Shown: positions 17,775 through 26,349 of the stretch, in pieces
How positions within the stretch are numbered: position 1 is the first letter of the stretch
Layout of the letters: every line of letters starts with the position of its first letter
Assembly (NCBI RefSeq): GCF_003711105.1
Contig: NZ_CP023865.1
Coordinates: 4,365,001-4,429,000 of the forward strand
Reading direction: 5' to 3'
DNA: 64,000 nt
Origin: Actinoplanes teichomyceticus ATCC 31121
Lineage (GTDB): Bacteria; Actinomycetota; Actinomycetes; Mycobacteriales; Micromonosporaceae
Notes under the pieces: model-generated
Seen by the model: only the letters and a program-made list of their open reading frames with translations
Told to the model about the DNA's origin: nothing
Databases searched by the model: none
Translations under genes and position numbers: made by a program

Positions 17775-17784
17775 AGGGGGATCC

Positions 17785-17970
17785 ATGCCGATCGAACGCC
17801 TGCCGTCCGACCCGGACCGCTATCCGCCGCTGGATCCCGGGGCGCCGATTCCCGACGACCCCGGTGAGCTGTCGCCGGACAGTCCGGATCCGCTGCCGCC
17901 GGCGCCGGCCGAGCCGATGCCGGTCGAGCCCGTCCCGGCCGAGCCCGAGACGGAGCCGGAACCCGCCTGA
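17785..17970 (+). CDS. Small proline/acidic-rich protein
   Basis: The predicted protein has 61 residues, about one third proline, with many Asp and Glu and almost no hydrophobic core. It should be disordered. There is a good GAGGGGG ribosome site seven bases before ATG, and a palindrome just upstream. No domain is recognised. Its composition could also reflect a spurious GC-rich frame, but the start signals favour a real gene. Confidence 0.5.
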   Translation: MPIERLPSDPDRYPPLDPGAPIPDDPGELSPDSPDPLPPAPAEPMPVEPVPAEPETEPEPA

Positions 17971-18365
17971 CCCCGGTTCGCGGGACCGTGGTGAACGCCC
18001 CTCGTGACCGCCGGCAGCGGCACGGCCCGGCCGGGCGCCGCGAGGGGCGGACGCCGGCCAACGCGCCGGCGGAGGCGTTCGACGGACTCACTGTGCGACT
18101 TCGGGAACATCAATTCCGCGTGCCGGGTAGCCGGAATGCGCGGCCCGGCGACGCCGCTCCCGGTCGCCCTGACCAGGCAAGACACCTTCGGCGGAGATCG
18201 GGCCCGGGGTCCCGGGGCCGCGGACACCGGCCATCGGGTCATCGACGGCCGACTACCTGCCGTGGCCATCGGCATCTACGGTGCGAGGAAAACCGCCCCG
18301 CCTTTTGCCGAAGGATGTCGGATGGTGACCTTGCTCGACCGTGCGGCCGGCCCGGTGATGGCCGG
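17971..18365. other. Intergenic region before MFS gene
   Basis: About 395 bases precede the MFS start. The reading frame of the MFS gene stays open through this region, but the peptide is Arg/Gly-rich and not membrane-like, so I treat it as noncoding. ATG 18315 is an alternative MFS start. No operator was recognised. Confidence 0.4.
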
Positions 18366-19715
18366 GTGAGATGGCGTGGACTCACCGGTGTCCTCAGCTC
18401 GCAGGCCTGCACCCTGTCGGCCAACCGGCTGCTCACCGTCGCGGTGCCCTGGCTGGTGCTGGACCGCACCGGCAGCGCCGCCCAGACCGGCCTGGTGGTG
18501 GCCTGCCAGGTGCTGCCGTACGCGTTCACCCAGTGGCTGGCCGGGCCGCTGCTGGACCGGATCGGGCCGCGCCGGATCAGCATGGCCGGGGACGTCACCT
18601 CCGCCGCCGTACTGATCATCCCGGCGATCTTCGGCACCCCGCCGCTGTGGCTGCTCACCGCCATGCTGATCGCCGTCGGTTGCGCCGACGGGCCGGCCAG
18701 CGCGGCGAAACGGCTGCTGGTGCCGTTCATGGCGGCCGACGCCGGGCAGTCCACCGCGCGCGGCGTCGGCCTGGCCACCGCGGTGGAGCGCACCGCCACC
18801 GCGGCCGGCACCGCCCTGGCCGGCTGGCTGGTCGCCACCCTCGGCGGCGACCGGGCGCTGTGGGCGGCGGCGGCCATGCTCGGCGTGGCCACCCTGATCG
18901 TCACGCTGACCGTCACCGACCCGGTACGCGACCACGGCCGCGACGACGAAACCTACCTGGACCGGCTGCGCACCGGCACCGCGTTCCTGCGCGGCAACCC
19001 GCAACTGCGCGCGCTGACCGCGATGTTCGTCGTCACCAACCTGCTCGACCAGGCGCTGATGGCGGTGCTGCTGCCGGTCTGGGCGCGGGCCGGCGGGCAC
19101 GACGCGACCGTGGTCGGCCTGGCGCTGAGCGCGGTCGGGGTGGCCTCGATCGCCTCGGCGCTGGTGTCGGCCGGGTACGGGGGCCGGCTGCCGCGCCGGG
19201 CGACGTACCTGATCGGGGTGCTCAGCAGCGGCCCCACCCGGATCGTCGTGCTCGCCCTCGGCCTGCCGCCGGAGGCGGTGATCGCGGTGTACGCCCTGGC
19301 CGGCATCGGGTCCGGGCTGTTCAACCCGCTGCTGGAGACCTTGCAGGTGGAACTGATCCCGGCGGCGCTGCGCGGGCGGGTGCAGACCCTGATCACCGCG
19401 TGGGCGTGGGCCGGGATCCCGGTCGGCGGCCTGTTCGGGGCGGTGCTGCTCAACGCCGGCGGGCTGCACGTGGCGCTGTGGGTGTGCGGGGTGGCGTACC
19501 TGGCGGCGGTGCTGCGCCCGGCCTGGCGGGTGGACTGGTCGCCGCCGGACCCGCCGCAGAACCCGGCGGAGCCGCGGGAGAACCCGGCCGGGTCGCCGCA
19601 GAAGCGGGTGGCGCCTCGGCCGCCGGAGCCCCGGACCCCGCCGCTGCGGTTATCGGTGACCAGCAAGGACGTGGCGGCCGCCATCCCGGCGCGCGACCAC
19701 ATCCGGCGCCGGTAG
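18366..19715 (+). CDS. MFS transporter (EntS/drug-exporter type)
   Basis: The 449-residue protein has about 12 hydrophobic helices in the first 400 residues. The A-like loop reads GPLLDRIGPRRIS, and a central loop has Arg/Asp-rich DPVRDHGRDDETYLDRL. The final 50 residues are a proline-rich cytosolic tail. The subgroup contains siderophore and multidrug exporters. The start is uncertain between GTG 18366 and ATG 18315. No cargo gene is adjacent. Confidence 0.78.
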   Translation: MRWRGLTGVLSSQACTLSANRLLTVAVPWLVLDRTGSAAQTGLVVACQVLPYAFTQWLAGPLLDRIGPRRISMAGDVTSAAVLIIPAIFGTPPLWLLTAMLIAVGCADGPASAAKRLLVPFMAADAGQSTARGVGLATAVERTATAAGTALAGWLVATLGGDRALWAAAAMLGVATLIVTLTVTDPVRDHGRDDETYLDRLRTGTAFLRGNPQLRALTAMFVVTNLLDQALMAVLLPVWARAGGHDATVVGLALSAVGVASIASALVSAGYGGRLPRRATYLIGVLSSGPTRIVVLALGLPPEAVIAVYALAGIGSGLFNPLLETLQVELIPAALRGRVQTLITAWAWAGIPVGGLFGAVLLNAGGLHVALWVCGVAYLAAVLRPAWRVDWSPPDPPQNPAEPRENPAGSPQKRVAPRPPEPRTPPLRLSVTSKDVAAAIPARDHIRRR

Positions 19716-19765
19716 GCGGCCCGCCCGCCGGGACGCGACCACCCGGCTCCGGCCGAGACCGCCGC

Positions 19766-19937
19766 GACCCGGCAGCCCGCAGACCCCCGCGACCCGGCAG
19801 CCCGCAGACCCCCGCGACCCGGCGGCCCGCAGACCGCCGCGACCCGGCAGCCCGCAGACCCCCGCGACCCGGCGGCCCGCAGACCGCCGCGACCCGGCAG
19901 CCCGCAGACCCCCGCGACCCGGCGGCCCGGAGACCGC
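19766..19937. repeat. Seven-copy 25-bp tandem repeat
   Basis: Units start at 19766 and every 25 bases to 19916. The consensus begins GACCCGGCAGCCCGCAGACC; position 9 alternates A/G and position 20 alternates C/G between units. The period is not a multiple of three and it lies between convergent genes, so it is noncoding. Confidence 0.9.
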
Positions 19938-19944
19938 TCGGCGG

Positions 19945-20250
19945 TCACCCGGCGGCGTTGCGTTCCAGCCAGCCGAGCAGGGCGCCGAAGGCCGGGGACA
20001 TCGCGGTGTCCGTGGCGGTCCGCGTGGTCGAACCGGCGGCGTCCTCGATGATGATCGTGTAACTCATGGCGTCGCGGACGGCCGGGCCGGGACGCCCCGG
20101 GCCGTCGCGGTCGGCACGGACCGCGTCCGCCAGCCGGCGCAACTCACCGGCGGCCTCCGGTGGCAGCCGGTCGGTGTCGGCCACCCGGGGCGGCAGCCGC
20201 CGGGTGATCGCGGCCGCCAGCCCGCCCCGGGTGCTCAGCGACACCCGCAT
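19945..20250 (-). CDS. Protealysin inhibitor emfourin
   Basis: The 101-residue protein starts at ATG 20250, which overlaps the stop of the M4 protease gene as TGATG. Emfourin is the small cytoplasmic inhibitor encoded beside protealysin-like M4 peptidases in many bacteria. The pattern here (short N-terminal strand MRVSLSTRGG, Leu/Arg-rich helix, then YTIIIED and a final helix) agrees with that. Co-translation should keep inhibitor and enzyme balanced. Confidence 0.8.
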   Translation of the reverse strand: MRVSLSTRGGLAAAITRRLPPRVADTDRLPPEAAGELRRLADAVRADRDGPGRPGPAVRDAMSYTIIIEDAAGSTTRTATDTAMSPAFGALLGWLERNAAG

Positions 20251-21323
20251 CAGCCACGCCCGGCCGTCGTCGTCGTGCTCACCCGGACGCCCACCTGCTC
20301 CCACGCCTCCCCGACCGCCTGCCGGGCCCGGCTGTCCGCCCCGTAGAGCTCCTCCGCCTTGCGGATCGTCGTGCCGGCGAACGTGGCGAAGTCGGTGGTC
20401 GGTGTCGAGGCCCGCATCGCCTCGTACCAGATGTGCCCGGGGGCCTCCCAGGAGAAACCACCGATGCCGGTGGCGGTCAGGTAGAACGCCCGGTTCGGGA
20501 TGCCCGAGTTGATGTGCACGCCGCCGTGGTCGCCCTCCGGGGTGTCCGGCAGATCGAGGTAGCCGTCCATGTGCGCGGGCTGCGGATCACGGCCGAACAG
20601 CTGGTTGTCGAACGCGGTTCCCGGCGCCTTCAGCGACCGCAGCGCGTCCGCGTCGACCTGCGGGGTGAAGACCTCCGCGCCGATCAGCCACGCCGCCTGG
20701 TCGGCGGTCTGCCGCAGCCGCCACTGCTTCACCATCACGCCGGCCACGTCGGACAGCGACTCGTTCAGCGCGCCGGACTGGTTGTGGTACTCCAGCGCGG
20801 CGGTGTGCTCGGTGACGCCGTGCCCGAGCTCGTGGGCGATGACGTCGAGCGAGGCGGTGAAGTCGCTGAAGACCCGCCCGTCGCCGTCGCCGAAGACGAT
20901 CTGCTGGCCGTCCCAGAAGGCGTTGTTGTAGCGGGTGCCGCGATGCACGTACCCCAGCAGCGCCATCCCGCGATCGTCGAGCGAGCGCCGCTGGAACACC
21001 TCGCGGTAGAAGTCCCGGGTCGCGCCGAGACCGTCGAAGGCCCGGTTGACGGTGATGTCGGCGACCTCGCCGTCGCCCTCGGAGCGGGCCAGGACCGCGG
21101 ACGGCAGAACCGTGCCGTGCCGGCAGTCGAAGATGCTGCGGTGCCCGTCCCCGGCCGCCACCACGGCGGCGGCGATCAGCGCGCGCACCTGCCGCTCGCC
21201 ACGCAGCTGCTCGGTCGTCATCAGGGTGGCCAGCGCCGCCTCGCGGACGTCCCGGTCGTCGCTGTCGAGCAGCCTGGTCAGAAGGAACGGCGGGGTGATG
21301 CAGCTGAGGGTGGCAACGGTCAT
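20250..21323 (-). CDS. Protealysin-like M4 metallopeptidase
   Basis: The 357-residue protein has no signal peptide, as expected for the protealysin branch. A short N-terminal propeptide (about 1-50) carries the PPF/L motif in CITPPFLL. The catalytic domain holds HELGH (zinc ligands and catalytic Glu) and the third ligand Glu in NESLSDVAG, with a late substrate-binding HMDGYLD and a DHGGVHINSG patch containing the transition-state His. Start ATG 21323 has GAGGTG upstream. It is translationally coupled to the emfourin gene. Confidence 0.88.
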   Translation of the reverse strand: MTVATLSCITPPFLLTRLLDSDDRDVREAALATLMTTEQLRGERQVRALIAAAVVAAGDGHRSIFDCRHGTVLPSAVLARSEGDGEVADITVNRAFDGLGATRDFYREVFQRRSLDDRGMALLGYVHRGTRYNNAFWDGQQIVFGDGDGRVFSDFTASLDVIAHELGHGVTEHTAALEYHNQSGALNESLSDVAGVMVKQWRLRQTADQAAWLIGAEVFTPQVDADALRSLKAPGTAFDNQLFGRDPQPAHMDGYLDLPDTPEGDHGGVHINSGIPNRAFYLTATGIGGFSWEAPGHIWYEAMRASTPTTDFATFAGTTIRKAEELYGADSRARQAVGEAWEQVGVRVSTTTTAGRG

Positions 21324-21472
21324 GGCGCACCTCGGATCCGGTCGTATGCCTGCCGACAGTGAAGAGGCGAGGCGGGCAGCGGCCGCTGTCCACCGCGCCG
21401 GGCGAGCGGACGGCTGCCGGTCCGCTGATCCTCGCAGCGACCGGTGATCGGGTGGGCTTGGCGTCCGTTTCC

Positions 21473-21560
21473 GGACAATGCCCACCGGAACAACGACCCG
21501 TCCGAACCATGACCCGCCCGAACAACGCCCCATCCGAAGAATGAACCATCCGGACAAATC
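21473..21560. repeat. 16-bp imperfect tandem repeat upstream of protease
   Basis: Five to six units of GAACAATGACCCATCC-like sequence start at about 21473, 21488, 21504, 21520, 21536 and 21552. The array lies about 150-240 bases upstream of the protealysin start and could be a multi-site operator or a minisatellite. Confidence 0.7.
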
Positions 21561-21807
21561 ACCGGCTACCCATTCTCCCAAGATATCCCGGACGCATGCG
21601 ACAACGATCCGAATCGGCTCGTTCCGGTGCTCGTGACCTGATCATCCGGCGGGCGCGGCGCGCGGGCACCGGACACCCCGCACGCTCCGCCACCCGGCGC
21701 CGCCGGGCCGGCCAGCCGGTGTCACCGGCCGGGGCGTGGGGCCGGGCGCGTACAGTTGCTTCGCTCCAGCCCCGGTCGGCGACGACCACCATGACCAGAG
21801 GAGCACC

Positions 21808-22473
21808 GTGCCGCTGACACCAGCCGACATACACCACGTCGAGTTCGCCAGGACCGCCCTCGGCCGGCGTGGCTACGACGAGGAGCAGGTCGACGCTCTG
21901 CTCGACGAGGCCGCCCAGGAACTGGTCAGGCTGATCGACGAGAACGACGAGTTGCGCCGCCGCGCCGAGGCGGCCGCCGAGCCCGTCCCGGCCGGTCCGG
22001 GCGAGGCCGAGGTCGCCGCGGCCGCCGCCGAGCTGGAGCGCGCCCGGCAGGGCTGCGAGCAGGCCGAGGAGCAGGCCCGTCGGCTGGCGAGCCGGCTGCG
22101 CCAGGCCCGTCAGGCCCCGGCGGCCGTCGTGCCCGGCGGGGAGAACCTGGACCGGGTCCTGGCGATGGCGCAGCGCACCGCCGACGGCCACGTGCAGGAG
22201 GCGCACCAGGAGTCGCACGCGCTGATCACCGCGGCCCGGGAGCGGTCGCAACAGATCCTCGGCGAGGCCCGGATGCTGGTCACCGGCATCGAGCGGGAGG
22301 CGCACCAGCAGCACCGCGAGGCCATCGCCGCGGTGCAGAGCAACCGGGACGGGATGCTGCGCGAGATCGACGAGCTGACCCGCGTCGCGGTGGGGTACCG
22401 CGCCGCCCTGGGCGACCACCTGAGCGGCCAGTGTCAGCGCCTCGACGGCGCCACCGCCGACGACCCCTCCTGA
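21808..22473 (+). CDS. DivIVA-domain coiled-coil protein
   Basis: The 221-residue protein has the DivIVA N-terminal module (LTPADIHHVEFARTALGRRG, then YDEEQVDALLD) and two coiled coils (about 32-60 and 80-200). It is shorter than the polar-growth protein Wag31, so it is more likely an accessory paralogue than the essential one. The GTG start follows AGAGGAG. It is convergent with the glycan operon to its right. Confidence 0.8.
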   Translation: MPLTPADIHHVEFARTALGRRGYDEEQVDALLDEAAQELVRLIDENDELRRRAEAAAEPVPAGPGEAEVAAAAAELERARQGCEQAEEQARRLASRLRQARQAPAAVVPGGENLDRVLAMAQRTADGHVQEAHQESHALITAARERSQQILGEARMLVTGIEREAHQQHREAIAAVQSNRDGMLREIDELTRVAVGYRAALGDHLSGQCQRLDGATADDPS

Positions 22474-22492
22474 CTCCCGCAGCCCCGGGTGA

Positions 22493-23416
22493 TCAGCGCT
22501 CGGCGAGCGCGCGGCCGGCGGCCTCCAGCACCTCCTCGGTCGTCACCGCCAGCAGCGCCGGGTGCACCTCGGGGCCGGGCGCGTCGCCGCGCTCGCTGCG
22601 GGTGCCGTGCCAGATCACCCGGTGCCACGGGCGCTGCGGCGGCCCCCAGCGCGCCGGCGACATCGGGCCGAACAGGGTGACCGACGGGGTGCCGTAGGCG
22701 GTGGCCAGGTGTGAGACACCGGTGTCGCCGCTGATCAGCAGCCGGGCGTGGGCGATGAGCGCGGCCAGCGACGCCAGGTCGGTGCCGGGCAGCGCGTCCG
22801 GTCCGAGCCCGGCGTCGGCGGCCACCTTGGCGGTCAGGTCCCGCTCGGCGGGACTTCCGGTGATCACCACGTGGTGACCGGCGACGTGCAGGCGGTGGGC
22901 GACCTCGGCGTACCGGTGCGGCGGCCAGCGCCGCGACGGGGACTTGGCCCCCGGGTGCAGGATCGTGACGCCCCGCGGCACCGGCACGTCCGGGACCGCC
23001 AGGCCCAGATCCGACTCGTCGGCGGGTACGCCGTAGTGCCGCAGCAGCCGGCACCAGCGGTGCACCTCGTGCTCGTCGTCGGACCAGGCCGGACCGTCCG
23101 GGTGCCAGGCGGCCGCGCTGCGGAAGGCCCACAGCCGGCCCGGGCGGGCCCGCTGCAACAGCCGGTGCGACTGCGGGCCGCTGCCGTGCAGGTTGACGGC
23201 CAGCCGCGGGGCGGTGGCGTCCGACCAGGCGCGCGGCGCGAGACCGTCGGTGGGCGCCACCCGGTCGACGCCGCCGATCAGTTCGATCAGCGGCGTCAAC
23301 CAGGCCGGCGCGGCCAGCACCAGCTCCTCGGCGGGAAACGCGGCGCGCAGGGCACGCAGCGCCGGGACCCCGGTGGCCAGGTCGCCCACGCCCAGGGCGC
23401 GCAGGACGAGGATCAC
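22493..23416 (-). CDS. Glycosyltransferase family 9 (heptosyltransferase-like)
   Basis: The 307-residue GT9/GT-B enzyme has family strings LHGSGPQSHRLL, HPGAKSPSRRWPPHRYAEVA and SGDTGVSHLATAYGTPSVTLFGP, which bind the ADP-heptose donor in WaaC/WaaF-like enzymes. The GTG start overlaps the stop of the upstream SDR as GTGA. It is the last gene of the minus-strand heptose operon. Cytoplasmic action on a lipid- or protein-linked acceptor is expected; the acceptor is unknown. Confidence 0.82.
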   Translation of the reverse strand: MILVLRALGVGDLATGVPALRALRAAFPAEELVLAAPAWLTPLIELIGGVDRVAPTDGLAPRAWSDATAPRLAVNLHGSGPQSHRLLQRARPGRLWAFRSAAAWHPDGPAWSDDEHEVHRWCRLLRHYGVPADESDLGLAVPDVPVPRGVTILHPGAKSPSRRWPPHRYAEVAHRLHVAGHHVVITGSPAERDLTAKVAADAGLGPDALPGTDLASLAALIAHARLLISGDTGVSHLATAYGTPSVTLFGPMSPARWGPPQRPWHRVIWHGTRSERGDAPGPEVHPALLAVTTEEVLEAAGRALAER

Positions 23417-24093
23417 GGGTACGACGTCTCCGTCTCCCCGGCGATGATCAGTTCCCGGACCGAGCAGCCGGCCGGCTGCTGCAGCGCGAACAGGATCGCG
23501 TCGGCCACGTTGCCCGGGTCGTTGAGCTTCGCGTCCGGTCCCGGCTTGTAGCGCTCCTCGCGCTCGTCGAAGAACTTCGTCCGCATCCCGCCCGGGATGA
23601 CCAGCGTGACGTTGACCTGACCGGCCAGCTCGGCGGCGAGCGCCCGGGTGAAGCCGACCACGCCGAACTTCGCCGCGCAGTACGCGGTCGCGTCCGACAC
23701 CGCCTTGATCCCCAGCGTCGAGGCCACGGTCACCACACCGCCGTGGGCGGACTTGAGCTCCGGCAGCGCGGCCCGGATCACCGCGGCCGTGGCCAGCAGG
23801 TCCACCGCGACGATCCGGTCCCACACCGGCCCCGGCACGTCCTCGAGCGCCCCGGGCACGTCGAACCCGGCCGCGGTCACCACCGCGTCGACGGCTCCGC
23901 CGGCCAGCTCGATCGCCTTGCGGGTGGCCTGCTCGGCGGCCCGGGTGTCGGCCAGGTCGCACTCGACCCACGGGATGTCGCCGCGCGGCGCCTGCCGGTC
24001 GATGACGAACGGCCGCCCGCCGGCCTTGAGCACGCCGTCCACGACCGCGGCGCCGAGCCCGCTCGACCCGCCGGTGACGATCACTGCATCCAT
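23413..24093 (-). CDS. Short-chain dehydrogenase/reductase in heptose operon
   Basis: The 226-residue classical SDR has a TGGSSGLGAA cofactor motif and YCAAKFG (catalytic Tyr/Lys) with an upstream Ser. A strong AGGAGG lies inside the end of the preceding gene, 6 bases away. The substrate is likely a sugar or a sugar nucleotide of this pathway, inferred only from its position. Confidence 0.8.
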   Translation of the reverse strand: MDAVIVTGGSSGLGAAVVDGVLKAGGRPFVIDRQAPRGDIPWVECDLADTRAAEQATRKAIELAGGAVDAVVTAAGFDVPGALEDVPGPVWDRIVAVDLLATAAVIRAALPELKSAHGGVVTVASTLGIKAVSDATAYCAAKFGVVGFTRALAAELAGQVNVTLVIPGGMRTKFFDEREERYKPGPDAKLNDPGNVADAILFALQQPAGCSVRELIIAGETETSYP

Positions 24094-24099
24094 GCGTTG

Positions 24100-26349
24100 T
24101 TACCTCCTACTGGTGGTGGCCGCCTGAGCCGCGGCGATGGTTCGGGTGGTGGAACGGCCGTCCAGGTACGGCACGATCACGGTCTGGCCGTCCCACCGCT
24201 TGACCAGGTCCGCCTCGGGCAGCGAGGGGCCGCCGTCGGCGTAGTCGCCGCCCTTGACCCAGACGTCCGGCCGCAGCCAGGACAGCACCGCTTCCGGGGT
24301 CGGCTCGTCGAAGATCACCACGGCGTCCACGCAGTCCAGCGCGGCCAGCAGCCGGGCCCGGTCGGCCTGGGCGTTGAGCGGACGGTCCGGGCCCTTCAGG
24401 CCGCGTACCGAGTCGTCGCTGTTCAGGCAGACGATCAGGCAGTCGCCGAGACCGCGGGCGGCGCGCAGGGTGGCCAGGTGACCGGTGTGCAGCAGGTCGA
24501 AGCAGCCGCCGGTGGCGACCACCACGCCGCCCCGCTCGCGGACCTCGGCGACCAGCCGACCGGCCGCCTCGGCGCCGATCCGGTCCGGCTCCCGCCGCGG
24601 CTGCGCCGGCTGTCCGGCGGGTCCCGACAGCGCCGCGGCGACCCCGCCGCCGGTCACGTACGAGGTGGCCGCGGCGACCGCGTCCTGCACCGCCTCGGAG
24701 ACCAGGGCGCCGCCGGCCAGGGCCAGCGCGGCGGTGGCCGCGAACCGGTCCCCCGCCCCGCAGGTGTCCGCGTCGCCGGCGTCCGCGCGGGCCGGCACGA
24801 CCAGCGGTGTCGGGCCGGCCTGGCAGAGGATCGCGCCGTCCGGGCCGCAGGTGACCGCGACCGCCTGGGCGCGCCACTGCTCGCGCAGCCGGTGACCGGC
24901 GCGCTGGGCGGTGCTGAGCGCCGACCCGCGCGCGGCGTCGCCGGTGAACCGGGTCGCCTCGGCGAGGTTCGGGGTCACCAGGCGTACGCCGGGCACCGGT
25001 GGCGGGCCGGCCGGGTGCGGGTCCCAGACGATCGGGGCGGACGTGCGCTCCAGGGCGGCACGCACCGCCGGATGCCGGGCCACTCCCCGGCCGTAGTCGC
25101 TGACCAGGACGGCCGACGCCTCGTCGAGCACGTCCAGCAGGCCGTCCGGGGCGTCCCCCGGCGGCTGGGCCGGGCCACCCCGGTCCAGCCGCAGCAGGAC
25201 CTGGCCGCGCGAGCGCAGCCGGATCTTCTCCGGGGTGGCGCCGGGCATCGGGAGCGCGTGCACCCGGATCCCGGCGGCCGTGAGCAGTTCGCTGAGCCGG
25301 GCCGCGCCGGCGTCCGCCGCCAGCGCGGTGACCAGCGCGACCTCGTGGTCCGGTCCGGCCGCGAGCAGGGCGGCCAGGCCGGCGCCGCCGGGCCGGTCGG
25401 TGGCGCTCTGCTCGTCCAGGACCGGGGCCGGGGCGTCCGGGGCGATCCGGTGGACCGCGCCCTCGACATCCCGGTCCAGCAGGGTGTCGCCGACGATCAC
25501 CAGCAGGGGTTTGCGCACCGTCGTTCCTCCTTCCGCCCGGTCCCGGGCGAGCGGATCCGGCTGTCTGCCGACGCGCCGGGCCGGGCGGGCGCCGCCGGCC
25601 GGCGCCGCGCCGCCGCCCCGCTGCACCCGGGCGGCGTCGTCGAGAGGCTGCGCCCGGGCGCCGTCGCGCTGCGGGTGGGCGCTGTCCAGACACTGCGCGC
25701 GGACGCCGTCCAGATGCTGAGGGCCGACGCCGTCCAGATGCTGCCGGTGAACGCCGTCCAGGGTGGCTCGCCGGGCGCCGGCGAGCACCTCCGGCAGCGT
25801 GCGGTCCACGTGCTCGCACATCACGTGCACCGAGACCAGGTGCAGCTCCTGGACCACCTGCGAGTCCGGCGCCGGGCAGCGCAGCGCCTCGTCACAGGCG
25901 TCGCCGACCGGGCTGGCGCCCGGGCCGACCATCGCCCAGGTACGCAGCCCGCACTCCTTGGCCGCCCGCACCGCGGCCACCAGGTTCGGGCTGCGGCCGC
26001 TGGTCGACATCACCAGCAGGATGTCGCCGCGCCGGCCGTGCGCGCGGACCTGGCGGGCGAACACCTCGTCGTACCCGTAGTCGTTGGCGATCGCGGTGAC
26101 CGCCGAGGAGTCCGGGGTGAGCGCGATCGCGGACAGCGGCATCCGGTCCTCGCGCAGTTTGCCGACCAGTTCGGCGGCCAGGTGCTGGGCCTCGGCCGCG
26201 CTGCCACCGTTGCCGGCGACCAGCAGGCGACCGCCGCGGCCCAGGTGCCAGGCCAGCTCGGCGCCCCAGTCGGCGAGACGGGCGGCCACCGTCCGGTACG
26301 ACCCGATCGCCGCGCCCAGGATGTTCAGATGCTCGTCGAGCGGATCCAT
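24100..26349 (-). CDS. hldE: GmhA-HldE continuous frame: heptose isomerase plus kinase/adenylyltransferase
   Basis: One open frame of 749 codons covers three activities. Residues 1-196 are a SIS-fold sedoheptulose-7-phosphate isomerase (GNGGSAAEAQHLAAELVG; STSGRSPNLVAAV). Residues 197-277 are a low-complexity linker with repeated HLDGV units. Residues 278-749 are HldE: a PfkB-type kinase with DTCGAGDRFAA, then an adenylyltransferase with GGCFDLLHTGHLATL. There is no stop codon between the parts. However, GTG 25518 after GGAGGA could start HldE separately. Together these enzymes make ADP-heptose from sedoheptulose 7-phosphate when joined by GmhB, which is three genes upstream. Fusion or dual translation cannot be decided by eye. 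Confidence 0.8.
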   Translation of the reverse strand: MDPLDEHLNILGAAIGSYRTVAARLADWGAELAWHLGRGGRLLVAGNGGSAAEAQHLAAELVGKLREDRMPLSAIALTPDSSAVTAIANDYGYDEVFARQVRAHGRRGDILLVMSTSGRSPNLVAAVRAAKECGLRTWAMVGPGASPVGDACDEALRCPAPDSQVVQELHLVSVHVMCEHVDRTLPEVLAGARRATLDGVHRQHLDGVGPQHLDGVRAQCLDSAHPQRDGARAQPLDDAARVQRGGGAAPAGGARPARRVGRQPDPLARDRAEGGTTVRKPLLVIVGDTLLDRDVEGAVHRIAPDAPAPVLDEQSATDRPGGAGLAALLAAGPDHEVALVTALAADAGAARLSELLTAAGIRVHALPMPGATPEKIRLRSRGQVLLRLDRGGPAQPPGDAPDGLLDVLDEASAVLVSDYGRGVARHPAVRAALERTSAPIVWDPHPAGPPPVPGVRLVTPNLAEATRFTGDAARGSALSTAQRAGHRLREQWRAQAVAVTCGPDGAILCQAGPTPLVVPARADAGDADTCGAGDRFAATAALALAGGALVSEAVQDAVAAATSYVTGGGVAAALSGPAGQPAQPRREPDRIGAEAAGRLVAEVRERGGVVVATGGCFDLLHTGHLATLRAARGLGDCLIVCLNSDDSVRGLKGPDRPLNAQADRARLLAALDCVDAVVIFDEPTPEAVLSWLRPDVWVKGGDYADGGPSLPEADLVKRWDGQTVIVPYLDGRSTTRTIAAAQAATTSRR
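25516..25530 (-). promoter_or_regulatory. Internal ribosome site and GTG start for HldE
   Basis: Read on the minus strand, GGAGGAACGACG lies directly before GTG 25518. The following residues RKPLLVIVGDTLLDRD are the usual start of HldE kinases. This argues for an independent HldE product even though the GmhA frame reads through. Confidence 0.7.

Noticed and set aside
18371..20062. Open frame opposite the MFS frame containing the 25-bp repeats
   Set aside because: Arg/Gly/Pro-rich product, no domain, repeat period not a multiple of three.
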